From an uncultured Mailhella sp. (lineage in GTDB: Bacteria > Desulfobacterota > Desulfovibrionia > Desulfovibrionales > Desulfovibrionaceae), in contig CAJTRG010000002.1 of the NCBI GenBank assembly GCA_910578585.1, positions 59,668 through 123,667 on the forward strand: a stretch of 64,000 nucleotides of DNA. Direction: 5' to 3'. The position numbers were made by a program, and so were the translations under genes. Shown here piece by piece: positions 16,573 through 25,779 of this stretch. The notes beneath the pieces were generated by a model. That model did not search any database. It had not been told where the DNA came from and was given only the letters and a program-made list of their open reading frames with translations. Positions within the stretch are counted from its first letter, which is position 1, and the number at the start of each line of letters is the position of its first letter.

Positions 16573-18876
16573 TTATCCTTTTTCAGCAGTTTGATACACG
16601 TGGATATCCGTTTGTGGGAATGGAATTTCAATATTCTTTTCTTTGAAAGCTTCATTAATTGCATAACGGATTTTTGCCATGATGCCTGCTGCATTACCGA
16701 TATCAGCAACCCAAATTCTCAGCTCAAAATCAAGGGAGCTTGGGCCAAAATCCATAAACAAAATGCTTGGTTCAGGATTTTTCAGAACATCGGGATCATT
16801 GTTTACAATATTCATAACGGTATCAGTGACGAGGTTGATGTCAGTTCCGTAGGCAACACCAAGAGGTATGCTTTTGCGGACCATTTTACCATTATGTGTC
16901 CAGTTGGTAAAGGTGGAAGATAAAAAGGCAGAGTTTGGCACAAAGACAACAGCATTATCAAAAGTAAGAACTTGAGTTGCGCGCAAGCTGATTTTTTGGA
17001 TAACGCCGCTAACGCCTGCAACATCCACAACATCTCCCTCACGAATAGTTTGTCCGAAAATGAGTGAGAAACCACTGGTAATGTTTTGTACAAAACCTTG
17101 CAAACCGAGACCAATACCAACAGAAAGACCGCCGGCAACAACTGTTATGCTTGTGAGGCTAAAGCCAAGAGCATAAAGGGCGTATAACAGGAACAAGCCC
17201 CAGCAGCCGAAGTTGACCACTGTTTTTATAGGCGCTTTCAGGGTTGAGACAGAGCTGTTTTGCTTTTTCGCGAGATTGTTGTCAATATAATTATTGAGAA
17301 CTTTGATAATGGATTTGGTGACATAGAAAACAATCAAAATAGTGAAAATCTGGAAAGTGTTGACTGAGAATGAACCAAAATTGAAATCAAAGTTGCTGAA
17401 GTTCTTTACAAGGTAGAAACCGCCTGGATATGCGAAAATCCATGTAAATGGAACAAGGAAGCCAATCAAAAGCACAATTGGGAAAAGGAATGCATAGGCC
17501 AGCTCATAGGCAAAAACATTGGAAGTACGTGTTTGCAGATAGTCCTGTATAATTTTAGCCAGACGAATAATACCAAAAGCAAGATAAATGCCCACCCCTA
17601 AACAAATATAGAGAAGGGTAAGAAGAACAGACAAACGAGCCAGTCCATTAGGCGTAATCAAAATGCCAATAATATTGACGAACAAAAATCCTGATAAAAT
17701 ATAATTGGAAATTTTACAGGAAGATTTTGGTGTTTTGATCAGATAATAAATGGTACAAATAAGAATAATTGCCCAAATAAATGAAAGGGTCAGGATAAGA
17801 GGCGTAAAGGTCAAAAGTGCCAGGCTTGCAAATAAAATAGGAATAAAAATGCGTATTGCAGGCTTGGTAAGCTCTGTCTCTCTTTGCAGATTTTGCAGAA
17901 TGAAAGCAAGATGAATAAGCCCATAACACATTAAAATAGCGCTTATGCCCATGCCAAGTTGATAAATGGTATGTTTGTGCAGTGAACCATAGTAAAAGGC
18001 TATACCTAATAAAATGAAAGGCATACTTACTTTCAAAATGGTTTTCCATGCATTGTGAACTGTTTCAGGAAGTTTTTTCGTAAATTTTACTGAGGAATAC
18101 AGAGGAACACCTAAAATAATGCAGATAGTAATTACGCGAATAAGGAATAAAGCCCAGGCTTCTTGGGTGCCCGGCAAATCATTTCTGAATGTCCGTATGG
18201 TGGTGCTGTAAATATCTGTGAAATTTTTAAGTTCATTTTGCCATACAAGGGAACTGAAAAGATTATCAGTAGCATTTACGTAATAATCAAGCCAGAGTTT
18301 TGGCAAAAGTTTTTCAAAATTACCAGACAGGTTTGCAATATTGTCTAAAAGTGTTTTGGTTGGTGTTAAATTTTGTTCAAGATTTTTATTGAGATGTTGG
18401 TAGGTTGTGAGTAAATTTTGTGCTTTTTCGTTTAATTCTGCAATGTCAGAAGCTTCCATAATTTTGAAGTTGTTCATTATGGATGTGAGTTGATTTACTC
18501 GTGAAGTGATTGTTTTTTGTGTTTGGGCAAGGGGGGCATAAAGGACATCTAATTTAGTAAATAATTCATTGATTTGTTTTGTCAAAATTGAACGGGCATT
18601 TGGGGACAATGAACTGTTTTCAAAAATCATGGAAAGATTTTGAAATGCCAGGGATATTTCATTGGTTTTATTGCTCAAATTGAGGATCTTATCATTTAAT
18701 CCTTTTTGCAGCTCCGTACATTCACTTTGAATAGTATCAAGTTCACGTTTTTGGCTTTCTGCAATGGAAGAAACAATGTCAGAAACTTCCTGAGCTGATG
18801 TTAATGAGGGAGAGAATACGCTGAGGAAATACAAACCAAGACTAACAAATAAAATTTTCATGAGTGTTGTTTTCAT
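16573..18876 (-). CDS. large MscS-family mechanosensitive channel
   Basis: A 767-aa protein with a signal peptide, a coiled-coil-rich periplasmic region (about residues 30-230), several transmembrane helices from about 240 to 560, and an MscS core. The pore helix and beta domain read VVAGGLSVGIGLGLQG, NITSGFSLIFGQTIREGD and VLTFDNAVVFVPNS (about 575-650), followed by the C-terminal vestibule. Such long MscK/YbiO-like channels release solutes on hypo-osmotic shock. It is the last gene of the tol operon, 17 bases after the preceding gene. I cannot tell which named MscS subtype it belongs to. Confidence 0.9.
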   Translation of the reverse strand: MKTTLMKILFVSLGLYFLSVFSPSLTSAQEVSDIVSSIAESQKRELDTIQSECTELQKGLNDKILNLSNKTNEISLAFQNLSMIFENSSLSPNARSILTKQINELFTKLDVLYAPLAQTQKTITSRVNQLTSIMNNFKIMEASDIAELNEKAQNLLTTYQHLNKNLEQNLTPTKTLLDNIANLSGNFEKLLPKLWLDYYVNATDNLFSSLVWQNELKNFTDIYSTTIRTFRNDLPGTQEAWALFLIRVITICIILGVPLYSSVKFTKKLPETVHNAWKTILKVSMPFILLGIAFYYGSLHKHTIYQLGMGISAILMCYGLIHLAFILQNLQRETELTKPAIRIFIPILFASLALLTFTPLILTLSFIWAIILICTIYYLIKTPKSSCKISNYILSGFLFVNIIGILITPNGLARLSVLLTLLYICLGVGIYLAFGIIRLAKIIQDYLQTRTSNVFAYELAYAFLFPIVLLIGFLVPFTWIFAYPGGFYLVKNFSNFDFNFGSFSVNTFQIFTILIVFYVTKSIIKVLNNYIDNNLAKKQNSSVSTLKAPIKTVVNFGCWGLFLLYALYALGFSLTSITVVAGGLSVGIGLGLQGFVQNITSGFSLIFGQTIREGDVVDVAGVSGVIQKISLRATQVLTFDNAVVFVPNSAFLSSTFTNWTHNGKMVRKSIPLGVAYGTDINLVTDTVMNIVNNDPDVLKNPEPSILFMDFGPSSLDFELRIWVADIGNAAGIMAKIRYAINEAFKEKNIEIPFPQTDIHVYQTAEKG

Positions 18877-18893
18877 AGAGTATCCTGTTATAT

Positions 18894-19949
18894 TTATTTA
18901 GTAACATTGAAGGTGAGCCACATACTTTGTTCTGGATTAGGAAAGGGATCGTAGCGTACTTCCTGACTGAGAACTCGTAAAATTTCATTGTCTATGATTT
19001 GATTTTGTGAACTCTTAGTGATTTTGACATTTTTCAGCTTTCCTTCCCCTAAAACATCAATACGGGCTATAACTTGATATTTGCCTGAAATATTGGAAGG
19101 AATGCGAATTTTTGGAGAAGCTTGTCTTAGAATATCCTGTGAGTAGGCTTGCACGAATTGGGCGGGGTCAGCTAAATTGGCAGAAGGGGCCTGCAGGGCT
19201 TCTTCTCGTGAAATTCTGATTGTTTGAGGCTGAGGTTCTGTGGCAATGGGCAGTGCAGAATTGTTTACAGAAGTATTTACTGCTGAATTATTTGCACTAT
19301 TTGTTTGCGTGGTATTAATGGTCGTTGTTGTTTGGTAGCCTTGGGCAGACTGTGTATTTTGGATAACTTGTGTGTTTTGTGTTTCTTGCCCAGCAGGCAC
19401 TGCAGCAAGAGGCACACTTTCTTCTATAATGGAACTTGATTCTACATTAACCTGTGAACTTTTTTGGATTTCACGAATGGGGTTGCTCACAGAATTTCTG
19501 ACAGTGTCAACTTGTTCTTGGCCTGCCATTGCCATTTCTGGCGATGTTTGCTGGCTGACAGCATTTTCTTCATTCTTTGCTTGAAGAAATGGTGTATTAT
19601 CATGCACAAACGTGAGGTAAACTTCGCCGGTATCACTTGCTTTTACAGGAGGAAACTGCCCAATTTGTGAAACCGTTTGGCAAAGAGAATTATCCACATC
19701 AAGAGAAGTGGAATGATGTCTGACTTCACAGGAATACGGTCTACCGTCCTTGGCAAGACGAATGGTAATACCCGTTACTCCTGTAACTTGCACCTGTGGT
19801 CTTTGCCATCTGGTTAAAATGGTATTCAAAACATTTTCACTGTAATTGACATCAAGAAATGGCTTTGTTTCAGCTGAAACAGCCAGCGCGTGGGCAGAGG
19901 TAAAGGGAATCAGACTGAATAAAGAAAGAAGAAGGATTTTTTTATTCAT
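18894..19949 (-). CDS. periplasmic protein with TonB/TolA C-terminal-like domains
   Basis: A 351-aa protein with a cleavable signal (residues 1-22, ending AHA). Two regions resemble the TonB/TolA C-terminal fold: about 30-115 (VTGITIRLAKDGRPYSCEV) and about 260-350 (ARIDVLGEGKLKNVKITKSS). Between them is a low-complexity linker rich in Gln, Asn, Thr and Ser (about 130-245). It starts one base after tolA stops, in the position where tolB or pal is often found. An inference is that it links the TolQRA motor to the outer membrane; it is not TolB (no beta-propeller repeats) and lacks a lipobox. Confidence 0.6.
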   Translation of the reverse strand: MNKKILLLSLFSLIPFTSAHALAVSAETKPFLDVNYSENVLNTILTRWQRPQVQVTGVTGITIRLAKDGRPYSCEVRHHSTSLDVDNSLCQTVSQIGQFPPVKASDTGEVYLTFVHDNTPFLQAKNEENAVSQQTSPEMAMAGQEQVDTVRNSVSNPIREIQKSSQVNVESSSIIEESVPLAAVPAGQETQNTQVIQNTQSAQGYQTTTTINTTQTNSANNSAVNTSVNNSALPIATEPQPQTIRISREEALQAPSANLADPAQFVQAYSQDILRQASPKIRIPSNISGKYQVIARIDVLGEGKLKNVKITKSSQNQIIDNEILRVLSQEVRYDPFPNPEQSMWLTFNVTK

Positions 19950-19950
19950 A

Positions 19951-20823
19951 TTAATTTCCTGCTAATTCTAAAGCGTTAAAGGATATAATTAAATCCTGTT
20001 GTTCTTTGGTTGGTGGTTTTGGAAGAACCTTTGTACGAAGCACAGCGTTCACAGCAGAAGCATCAAAATCAGCTCGTCCAGAGCCTTCAACAATTTCTGC
20101 GCTTAAAACTGTTCCGGAAATATCAAGCCGTATTCTTACCTGCACCACTAAATTTTGGCGAGAATAGGTTGGCATGCTCCAGTTCGGCTGAACAGCCAGG
20201 ATAACCTGAGCAGCATAGACATCATAAATGCCGCCGCCTCCGTTTCCAGAGCCAGTGCCTCCGCCGCCTCCTGCTTCATGCATTTCTTTGAGCTCAGCAA
20301 GAGCACTGGAAAGGGCAGATGCACCTTGTGATTTTTTCTGTTTTTTAGCTTCGTTCAAAGCATCATTTATAGCATTAGACTTTGGTTTGTCTTTTTGGGG
20401 TTCAGTTTTTGGTGTTTCTTTTTTAGGCTCTGGCTTTTTCTCAGGTTCTTTTGGGGCTTCAGGTTTTGGAGCTTCGGCAATTTCTTTTGGAGGTTCCGGT
20501 TTTGGGTCATCTTTTGGAATGGGTGTTGCTGCAGGCATTTCCTTGGGCGCTTCCTGAGGTGTTTCTACAGCATTACTTGCTTGTTTGAGGCTTTCTTCAG
20601 CTTGAGGCTGAGAGTCTGGCATAACAGAAGGTGTCTGTTCTTTGGGCGGACGCATGCCAGCAACAGGAGAAGGCAGATTTTCTCCTCCCATTTCACCGAT
20701 AACCATGCTGACAAGGTAGCGTTCAGTATTAATTTTTTTAGGCGGAATTTGTGGCCAAAAAATAATAGCTGCAAGCAAAAGCGTGTGAAGAATAAGTGAT
20801 ATTAAAAATCCAAGTGGTTGCAT
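19951..20823 (-). CDS. tolA: TolA/TonB-like energy transducer
   Basis: A 290-aa protein with one N-terminal membrane helix (about residues 6-24), a periplasmic spacer very rich in Pro, Lys and Glu (about 60-150, repeated KPEPPKE-like units), a Gly-rich hinge (GGGGGTGSGNGGGG) and a C-terminal TonB/TolA domain (about 200-290, VQVRIRLDISGTVLSAEIVE). It should couple the TolQR proton motor to the outer membrane. TolA is preferred over TonB because it follows tolQ and tolR directly (9 bases after tolR), but sequence alone does not settle this. Confidence 0.8.
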   Translation of the reverse strand: MQPLGFLISLILHTLLLAAIIFWPQIPPKKINTERYLVSMVIGEMGGENLPSPVAGMRPPKEQTPSVMPDSQPQAEESLKQASNAVETPQEAPKEMPAATPIPKDDPKPEPPKEIAEAPKPEAPKEPEKKPEPKKETPKTEPQKDKPKSNAINDALNEAKKQKKSQGASALSSALAELKEMHEAGGGGGTGSGNGGGGIYDVYAAQVILAVQPNWSMPTYSRQNLVVQVRIRLDISGTVLSAEIVEGSGRADFDASAVNAVLRTKVLPKPPTKEQQDLIISFNALELAGN

Positions 20824-20832
20824 AGTATGGTT

Positions 20833-21300
20833 TTATTTTTTGTTTTGTGTTTCTTCGCTTTGAATGGGGGCGTTTTGATAGAGTGCTTTTAAATCATCTG
20901 CATTAATATCAGATGGATTTGCGACAATACCAAGATTTTCGACACCTGCAGCCTTAATTCTTCCCATAATGTCAACAACAACACCATAAGGAACATTGGA
21001 ATCAGCCTTAATGAATAAAGTCCGTGATTTTTCTGCAACTAAAACATTAATCCGTTCCTCAAGGTTATTGAGTTCCACTTCGTAGTTATCCAAATAAACT
21101 TTTCCATCTTTTTGGATAGAAAGAATTAAATGCTCAACTTCTGTTGGCAGAACTTCAACTTCTTTGGTTTGTGGTAAATTAATTTCAACACCCTGATCAA
21201 GCATAGGTGCAGTAATCATAAAAATAATGAGCAAAACCAAAACAACGTCAACAAAGGGCGTAACGTTAATTTCAGATTGATATTGTGATTTATTAGCCAT
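20833..21300 (-). CDS. tolR: TolR/ExbD family protein
   Basis: A 155-aa ExbD/TolR-family protein. The N-terminal SEINVTPFVDVVLVLLIIFM contains the single membrane helix with the conserved proton-carrying Asp (in PFVDV). The periplasmic part (about 45-130) has the DKxG-like KDGKVYLDN and IKADSNVPYG strands. It forms the ion-conducting motor with TolQ. The gene starts 15 bases after tolQ stops. Confidence 0.9.
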   Translation of the reverse strand: MANKSQYQSEINVTPFVDVVLVLLIIFMITAPMLDQGVEINLPQTKEVEVLPTEVEHLILSIQKDGKVYLDNYEVELNNLEERINVLVAEKSRTLFIKADSNVPYGVVVDIMGRIKAAGVENLGIVANPSDINADDLKALYQNAPIQSEETQNKK

Positions 21301-21315
21301 AATAGTATAAAAATA

Positions 21316-21978
21316 TTAATTGTTACTGGTGTTTAATTCTCGTTGTACTCTGTTTAAAAATGTACCTGCAAAATCAACCATTAAATTTTCAACATAATTA
21401 ATTTTTCCAAGGTAAATATTGAAGGCAACAGAAGCCGGAATAGCAACAAACAAACCTAAAGCAGTTGCAATAAGCGCTTCTGCAATACCAGGAGCAACAG
21501 TTGCAAGGGAAGCTGATTTGAGTACACCAATTGCGCTGAAAGTCGTCAAAATGCCCCAAACAGTACCAAAGAGGCCAATAAAGGGGGATGCGTTTGCGCA
21601 GGTGGCTAAAATGGAAATTGAGTGATTGAGTTTTGCTGTTTCGTTATTCACGCCCTGATGAAGAGAACGGCGAACGTTATCGGCAATGGTTTTACTGTTG
21701 ACCTGCCCTTCTTTGCCTTTATTGAATTCATTGACGCCGTATTGGGCAACAGAAAATAAGGGAGAATTTGTATCTTTTCCTAATTTTTGCACAGCTTCAC
21801 GCAAATTAGGTGCGTTTTCAAATTCATAAATACCAGCCAAAATTTTCTTTTTAGATTTATTGAGCAAAAAGGCTTTGGTTATAATAATGCCCCAGCTGTA
21901 TATGGAAGCAAAAACAAGCAATAACATAATAAATTTAACAACAATCCCTGCAGAAGCAACAAGTTGTACAATATCCAT
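21316..21978 (-). CDS. tolQ: TolQ/ExbB family proton channel protein
   Basis: A 220-aa inner-membrane protein with three hydrophobic segments: about residues 12-32, 132-155 and 172-195. The conserved ASPFIGLFGTVWGI and the APGIAEALIATALGLFVAIPA segment identify the ExbB/TolQ/MotA family. It is the first gene of the operon tolQ-tolR-tolA-tonB_C-mscS and has a clear promoter, divergent from that of the tolC-like gene. Confidence 0.9.
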   Translation of the reverse strand: MDIVQLVASAGIVVKFIMLLLVFASIYSWGIIITKAFLLNKSKKKILAGIYEFENAPNLREAVQKLGKDTNSPLFSVAQYGVNEFNKGKEGQVNSKTIADNVRRSLHQGVNNETAKLNHSISILATCANASPFIGLFGTVWGILTTFSAIGVLKSASLATVAPGIAEALIATALGLFVAIPASVAFNIYLGKINYVENLMVDFAGTFLNRVQRELNTSNN

Positions 21979-22007
21979 AGAAACTCCGTAAGTTAAATGA
22001 TTGCATT

Positions 22008-22035
22008 AATATACTGTTCACGTGCACACTGTCAA
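22008..22035 (-). promoter_or_regulatory. sigma-70 type promoter of the tolQ operon
   Basis: On the minus strand TTGACA (22030-22035) is followed after 16 bases by TATATT (22008-22013). The tolQ start is about 30 bases downstream. Confidence 0.6.
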
Positions 22036-22056
22036 GTAATGAGTTGATGCCTAGGC

Positions 22057-22073
22057 GTGTAATTTTTTTACAC
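22057..22073. promoter_or_regulatory. inverted repeat between the tolQ and tolC-like promoters
   Basis: GTGTAA and TTACAC are separated by 5 bases and lie between two divergent promoters. It is a candidate operator for co-regulation of both transcripts; no regulator can be named. Confidence 0.4.
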
Positions 22074-22075
22074 AC

Positions 22076-22104
22076 TTTACAATATTTTTGTTTTTATATA
22101 TACT
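22076..22104 (+). promoter_or_regulatory. sigma-70 type promoter of the tolC-like gene
   Basis: TTTACA at 22076-22081 and TATACT at 22099-22104 have a 17-base spacer. The gene start is at 22130, with GGAG at 22121. Confidence 0.6.
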
Positions 22105-22129
22105 ATTTCCACTAATTAACGGAGATGTT

Positions 22130-23476
22130 ATGAAAAAGCTTAGTTTATTTGCTCTTTGTTTTGTTCTGCTTGGAACACCTGCATATGCAGCTGAATCTAC
22201 ATATACAATGGAACAGGCTGTTAAGAAAGCTTTAGTTGATAACAGAAGTATTATTTCTGCGCAAAAATCATCTGAAGCCTCAAAATCTGCTCTGTACTCA
22301 GCTAGAGGTGCCTTTGGCCCAAGTGTAACAGCCAGTTACGGCATTACCCATGATCCCTATTCTGATTTCCAAAAAGAACTTAGCATGGGACGTGATTATG
22401 ATGAAACAATGTATACTTTTGGAGCACAGCTTCGCCAACCCTTGTTTCAAGGCTTTCAACTTTTGAATAATGCCCAAAAGGCAAAACTTCAATCTGAATA
22501 CGATGAACTGCAGCTCAAAAAGACGAATATTGCCATAGTCAACCAGGTGCAGATTGCTTTCCTGCAATACCTTATGGCAGAAGAAAGTGTGCTTTCCGCG
22601 CAAAAGGCCGTTGCTCGTGCTGATGAACAGCGTTCCATTGCAACAGAAGGCTATCAGGTTGGTATTCGTCCAAAAATTGATGTTTTGCAGGCTGAATATG
22701 AACTTTCTTCCTCCGAAGCAAGACTCATTGAAAATGAAAATAATTTGAACAGCGTTCGGGCTAAGCTCAATTCTCTTTTGAATTTGCCTGTTGAAAAAGA
22801 TATTACCTATGTGGGAAAACTCGATTCTGTTCCATATTCCATTACCTTTGAAGAAGCTGTGAAAAAAGCTTTTGCGCAGCTGCCTGATGTAAAAATGGCT
22901 GAAAAAAGTATGAATATGGCTGAAAAAGATTTGGGCATTGCAAAAGGAACATTTTTGCCCAAGATTGACGGCATTATCCAATATACTTCCACCGGCAGAA
23001 ACTGGAAAACTGATGAAGCTTTGAAAGCGTATAAATATGATCAATCTTTATACCTTACCACACCTCGTGAAAATACAACCTTTGGCATCCAAGCAACCAT
23101 GAATGTCTTTAATTCCGGACAGGATTTCTTCAAAGTTCGTCAGGCAAAGCACGGTGTTGAAGCCTTGAAGGCGCAAGTGGAACTTGCTTATAACAATGCA
23201 GCTCTCAATGTAAAAGTATGTTTATTGCAATTGCAGGACGCCCTCAGAACTGTTGATGTTTCCAGACGTGCTTTGGATTCTGCCCGTCAATTCTATGATG
23301 ATGCAAAAACACGTTATGAATATCAAATTGGCACCAACCTTGAAATGCTCACCGCGCAGTCTGATTTAGCTGATGCAGAGCTCAATTTTATTTCTGCAAA
23401 GGCAAACTATTTGATTTCATTGTCTAACTTATATGTATCCCTTGGGGAAATAAAACCCAATTTGACGACAAAATAA
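22130..23476 (+). CDS. TolC-family outer-membrane efflux protein
   Basis: A 448-aa protein with a signal peptide (residues 1-20, ending AYA) and the tandem architecture of TolC-like channels: two long helical hairpins rich in Ala, Glu and Gln (for example LQAEYELSSSEARLIENENN and its repeat near the C-terminus, NLEMLTAQSDLADAELNF). It would form the outer-membrane tunnel for type I secretion or RND/MFS efflux. The ATG at 22130 has GGAG nine bases upstream. The matching adaptor and pump are not adjacent, so the substrate is unknown. A terminator follows. Confidence 0.88.
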   Translation: MKKLSLFALCFVLLGTPAYAAESTYTMEQAVKKALVDNRSIISAQKSSEASKSALYSARGAFGPSVTASYGITHDPYSDFQKELSMGRDYDETMYTFGAQLRQPLFQGFQLLNNAQKAKLQSEYDELQLKKTNIAIVNQVQIAFLQYLMAEESVLSAQKAVARADEQRSIATEGYQVGIRPKIDVLQAEYELSSSEARLIENENNLNSVRAKLNSLLNLPVEKDITYVGKLDSVPYSITFEEAVKKAFAQLPDVKMAEKSMNMAEKDLGIAKGTFLPKIDGIIQYTSTGRNWKTDEALKAYKYDQSLYLTTPRENTTFGIQATMNVFNSGQDFFKVRQAKHGVEALKAQVELAYNNAALNVKVCLLQLQDALRTVDVSRRALDSARQFYDDAKTRYEYQIGTNLEMLTAQSDLADAELNFISAKANYLISLSNLYVSLGEIKPNLTTK

Positions 23477-23482
23477 CTTTTT

Positions 23483-23517
23483 GAAAGTTTTTGGGAATTC
23501 CAAAAACTTTCTTTTTT
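23483..23517 (+). terminator. intrinsic terminator of the tolC-like gene
   Basis: GAAAGTTTTTGG and CCAAAAACTTTC form a perfect 12-bp stem (23483-23511) with a 5-base loop, followed by six T residues. Confidence 0.85.
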
Positions 23518-23528
23518 ATGAGTGAAGA

Positions 23529-24659
23529 ATGAATTTGCATACGAATTTACAAGACAGTTTACATGATACACTGCACGACAGAAAAATGTGCAGTGCCTTG
23601 CTCGATAAATTGAAAAGAAGTATTGATGAATACGGGAAACCTATTCGTTTCATGGAAGTATGCGGAACGCATACTGTTTCTATTTTCCAAAGCGGGCTTC
23701 GGACACTGCTTCCTGAAGGATTTACTCATTTATCCGGGCCTGGCTGTCCTGTTTGTGTGACCCATGATTCAGAGGTGGCAACGTTTTTGCGTCTCGCTGA
23801 AAAAGAAAATGTTATTTTAGCAACTTTTGGAGATTTAATCCGTGTTCCGGCACCGGACGGCAGAAGTTTGAAACATTCCATGGCAAACGGCGCCAATGTG
23901 CAAATTGTTTATTCTCCCATGGACGCCGTGAAGTTGGCTCTTGATAATCCGCAAAAAGAAGTTGTTTTCCTGGGTGTTGGTTTTGAAACAACTGCACCCA
24001 CCATTGCCGCAACCATTATGGCTGCAAAAAGCAAAAATATCAAAAACTATTCTGTTTTTTGCTGCCATAAGCTTGTTCCGCCTGCACTGGCAGTGCTTTT
24101 AGACAATAATATTAACGATAGATATATCGACGCCTTTTTGCTGCCAGGGCACGTGTCTTTAGTCACGGGCTTGGTCCCTTTCGAATTTATTGCAAAGGAT
24201 TATCGGTATCCTGCTGTGGTGGCGGGTTTTGAACCGGCTGAAATCATCCACGCCCTGTATCTGATCAGCGAGCAAAAGCGGCAGGGCAAGGCATTGGTTG
24301 AAAATGCCTATACACGGGCAGTCAGTTATGAGGGAAATGTCACCGCAAAAAATATCCTGAATACTGTTTTTGAAGTTTGCGATACAAAATGGCGCGGATT
24401 GGGAGAAATTCCACAAAGCGGTTTGAAAATCAAGAAGGATTTTGCAGATTTTGATGCACTTATAAAGCATGATGAGCAGGTAGTTCCTACAAAGCCCTTA
24501 GCTGGCTGCAAATGCGGGGAAGTTTTGCAGGGAAAAATTACGCCTGCCCAGTGCCCGTTATTTGCTAAAGTTTGTACGCCGCAAAATCCAACAGGCCCCT
24601 GCATGGTTTCCACAGAGGGAAGCTGTGCCGCATGGTATAATTATCAAGGTTTGGAATAA
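23529..24659 (+). CDS. hypD: hydrogenase maturation factor HypD
   Basis: A 376-aa HypD, the iron-sulfur protein that with HypC assembles the Fe(CN)2CO unit of [NiFe] hydrogenases. Motifs FMEVCGTHTV, SGPGCPVCVT and GFETTAPT are present, along with C-terminal cysteines of the 4Fe-4S site (CKCGEVLQG and further on CPLFAKVC). Length is standard. hypE follows after 38 bases. hypC, hypA, hypB and hypF are not in the window, so the hyp genes are split in this genome. Confidence 0.96.
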   Translation: MNLHTNLQDSLHDTLHDRKMCSALLDKLKRSIDEYGKPIRFMEVCGTHTVSIFQSGLRTLLPEGFTHLSGPGCPVCVTHDSEVATFLRLAEKENVILATFGDLIRVPAPDGRSLKHSMANGANVQIVYSPMDAVKLALDNPQKEVVFLGVGFETTAPTIAATIMAAKSKNIKNYSVFCCHKLVPPALAVLLDNNINDRYIDAFLLPGHVSLVTGLVPFEFIAKDYRYPAVVAGFEPAEIIHALYLISEQKRQGKALVENAYTRAVSYEGNVTAKNILNTVFEVCDTKWRGLGEIPQSGLKIKKDFADFDALIKHDEQVVPTKPLAGCKCGEVLQGKITPAQCPLFAKVCTPQNPTGPCMVSTEGSCAAWYNYQGLE

Positions 24660-24697
24660 TAATTTACTGAAAGTATAGATAAATTAAGAAGGCTATT

Positions 24698-25717
24698 ATG
24701 AATATTTTACTTGATGCCGGAAGCGGCGGACGTGCGTCCATGCGTTTGATCCATGATTTATTTTTTAAATATTTTGAAAATGATATTTTAGTGAAAATGG
24801 ATGATGCTGCTTATTTGGAAATGAAGTCACCCATTGCCATGAGTACAGACAGTTATACTGTCAGCCCTCTCTTTTTCAAGGGCGGAAATATTGGAACACT
24901 GGCTATTCACGGCACGGTTAATGATGTTTCCATGCTGGGCGCAAGACCAAAATATTTGAGCTGCGGTTTTATCATTGAAGAAGGATTTTCTTTGGAAGAC
25001 CTTGAAAGAATTGTACAGTCCATGGCAGAAGCCACCAAAGAGGCCGGCGTAAAAATTGTTACCGGCGATACCAAAGTTGTAACCAAGGGTGCCTGCGATA
25101 AAATTTTTATCAATACCACAGGCATTGGGGAAATTATTCCGCCAACTTCAAAATTTGGTTCACCTTCCGGTGCCAATGCGAAGGTCGGCGATGTGGTCTT
25201 ATTAAGCGGTTCCATGGGCGATCATGGTTTAACTGTTATGGCAGAGCGCGAAAATCTTTCCTTTGTCAGTGATATTCAAAGTGACTGCGCGTCTTTAAAT
25301 CATATGATTGAACGGCTTATGCTGGAAGTGGGGGAAATCCATGTTCTTCGTGACCCTACCCGCGGCGGCGTTGCCACAACACTCAATGAAATTGCGGAAC
25401 AATCCAAGATACGCTGTGTGCTTTATGAAGAAATGTTGCCCATTCATGAAAATGTGCGCTCCGGAGCGTCTATTTTAGGTATTGATCCGCTTTACCTTGC
25501 CAATGAAGGAAAATTGCTGTGCATACTTCCAAAAGACAAAGCAGAGCAGGCTCTTCAAATTATGCGTGAAGATAAAAACGGCAAAGAAGCTGTGAAAATC
25601 GGTGAAATTGCTGAACTTCCAGCGGGCAAGAATGGTCAGGTTGTTTTGCAGACCAAAATGGGCGGCATGCGTCTTTTGAATATGCTTGAGGGTGCTCCCT
25701 TACCCAGAATTTGCTAA
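24698..25717 (+). CDS. hypE: hydrogenase maturation factor HypE
   Basis: A 339-aa PurM-like ATPase that dehydrates the thiocarboxamide on its C-terminal cysteine to the cyanide ligand of [NiFe] hydrogenase. The C-terminus ends PRIC, exactly as required for carbamoylation by HypF. The N-terminal DAGSGGRASM and the HGTVNDVSMLGARP nucleotide-binding segment are typical. It follows hypD on the same strand. Confidence 0.96.
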   Translation: MNILLDAGSGGRASMRLIHDLFFKYFENDILVKMDDAAYLEMKSPIAMSTDSYTVSPLFFKGGNIGTLAIHGTVNDVSMLGARPKYLSCGFIIEEGFSLEDLERIVQSMAEATKEAGVKIVTGDTKVVTKGACDKIFINTTGIGEIIPPTSKFGSPSGANAKVGDVVLLSGSMGDHGLTVMAERENLSFVSDIQSDCASLNHMIERLMLEVGEIHVLRDPTRGGVATTLNEIAEQSKIRCVLYEEMLPIHENVRSGASILGIDPLYLANEGKLLCILPKDKAEQALQIMREDKNGKEAVKIGEIAELPAGKNGQVVLQTKMGGMRLLNMLEGAPLPRIC

Positions 25718-25779
25718 TTAATTGTTTTTTTTCCAGCTTTTTCCTTGTGTTTTTTGAGGCTTTGTGGCAAGAAAGAGCA

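Noticed and set aside
18894..19949. Identification as TolB
   Set aside because: No beta-propeller repeats; both ends resemble TonB/TolA C-terminal domains instead.
22298..23044. A 248-codon open frame on the minus strand
   Set aside because: It lies wholly within the tolC-like gene, whose protein is clearly conserved; the reverse frame has no recognisable features or ribosome binding site.
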